Positions 5,344 through 5,480 of a DNA stretch of 5,480 bases are shown piece by piece. Each line of letters begins with the position of its first letter. Position 1 is the first letter of the stretch. The position numbers were made by a program, and so were the translations under genes. The DNA comes from Alistipes sp. (lineage in GTDB: Bacteria; Bacteroidota; Bacteroidia; Bacteroidales; Rikenellaceae). A model generated the notes under the pieces. That model was not told where the DNA came from. It ran no database searches and saw only the letters and a list, made by a program, of their open reading frames with translations. The stretch covers positions 1 through 5,480 of the forward strand of contig JAITWC010000058.1 of the NCBI GenBank assembly GCA_031285485.1, read 5' to 3'.

Positions 5344-5480
5344 ATGAGGGCTGACGCAACACGTCATCCTATGTTTGTGAAAAAGTTGTACAGTTGTAAA
5401 AAACAGAGACAGCAGGACAAAGACTATTGTTCGTCATTGATCTTCGAGATAGCTCGCAAAGTCAGTCCCCTGCTGTTCTC
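5344..5480 (+). CDS. Possible 5' part of an unidentified gene (runs off window)
   Basis: An open frame starts at ATG 5344, two bases after the preceding stop, with a second ATG at 5371, and stays open to the window end: 45 residues, including MFVKKLYSCKKQRQQDKDYC and IFEIARKVSPLLF. The region is less GC-rich than its neighbours, which may mean foreign DNA. I recognise no family; an insertion-sequence or other mobile gene is conceivable but unsupported. TATGTTTG at 5370-5377 matches the -7 box consensus; if that is a real promoter, neither ATG could be the start. Two frames on the opposite strand are also open from the window edge, for example one ending ASYLEDQ with its stop near 5437. The coding claim is weak. 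Confidence 0.25.
   Translation, partial: MRADATRHPMFVKKLYSCKKQRQQDKDYCSSLIFEIARKVSPLLF
5406..5480. repeat. Long-range inverted repeat with an inner hairpin at the window end
   Basis: GAGACAGCAGG (5406-5416) pairs with CCTGCTGTTCTC (5469-5480) with a single bulged T. Inside lies the small hairpin CGAG-atag-CTCG (5445-5456). Such nested pairing can belong to a structured RNA or to the end of a mobile element. The right arm reaches the window edge, so it may extend further. Confidence 0.35.

Overview
The window looks like a chromosomal segment of a GC-rich member of the Bacteroidales, probably close to Alistipes/Rikenellaceae. This rests on three things: a SusC-type TonB plug protein, a DUF6261-like remnant (a family I associate with Bacteroidetes), and promoter boxes of the Bacteroidetes type (TAnnTTTG at -7, TTTG at -33) with no reliance on Shine-Dalgarno sites. 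No search could be run, so the genus is inference.

Layout. 1-108 is the 3' end of a membrane protein. 109-475 has no gene: it holds a tandem array of a 41-bp unit (about six copies), the last copy split by an 85-bp segment, and the array ends 13 bp before the next start codon. 476-1246 (+) encodes a secreted protein made only of the N-terminal part of a SusC-type receptor (beta-sandwich plus plug) with no barrel. 1253-2743 (-) is a tightly overlapping operon hpt-queE-divIC/ftsB-like. 2744-2796 is a divergent promoter region with two opposed -7 boxes that form a perfect inverted repeat. 2797-3500 (+) is purE followed by a translationally coupled 64-aa single-span membrane protein. 3493-4512 (-) is mltG, which has a textbook Bacteroidetes promoter so close to the ATG that the mRNA may be leaderless. 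4513-5341 is a decayed zone with two divergently oriented remnants, the C-terminal part of a short-chain dehydrogenase (-) and of a DUF6261-like protein (+), both lacking their N-terminal parts. 5344-5480 is an unidentified end with a partial open frame and a long imperfect inverted repeat.

How the genes fit together. hpt (purine salvage) and purE (de novo purine synthesis) diverge from one small control region, so that intergenic palindrome is a natural point of balance between the two routes. queE starts the 7-deazaguanine branch (queuosine/preQ0) from a GTP-derived precursor, so hpt and queE are also linked through guanine metabolism. The divIC/ftsB-like and mltG genes both serve the cell envelope (division and peptidoglycan chain termination).

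No complete novel multi-gene system is evident. The items most worth a second look are the 41-bp hairpin array in front of the barrel-less plug gene, the palindromic hpt/purE promoter pair, and the paired truncation scar at 4900-5020.
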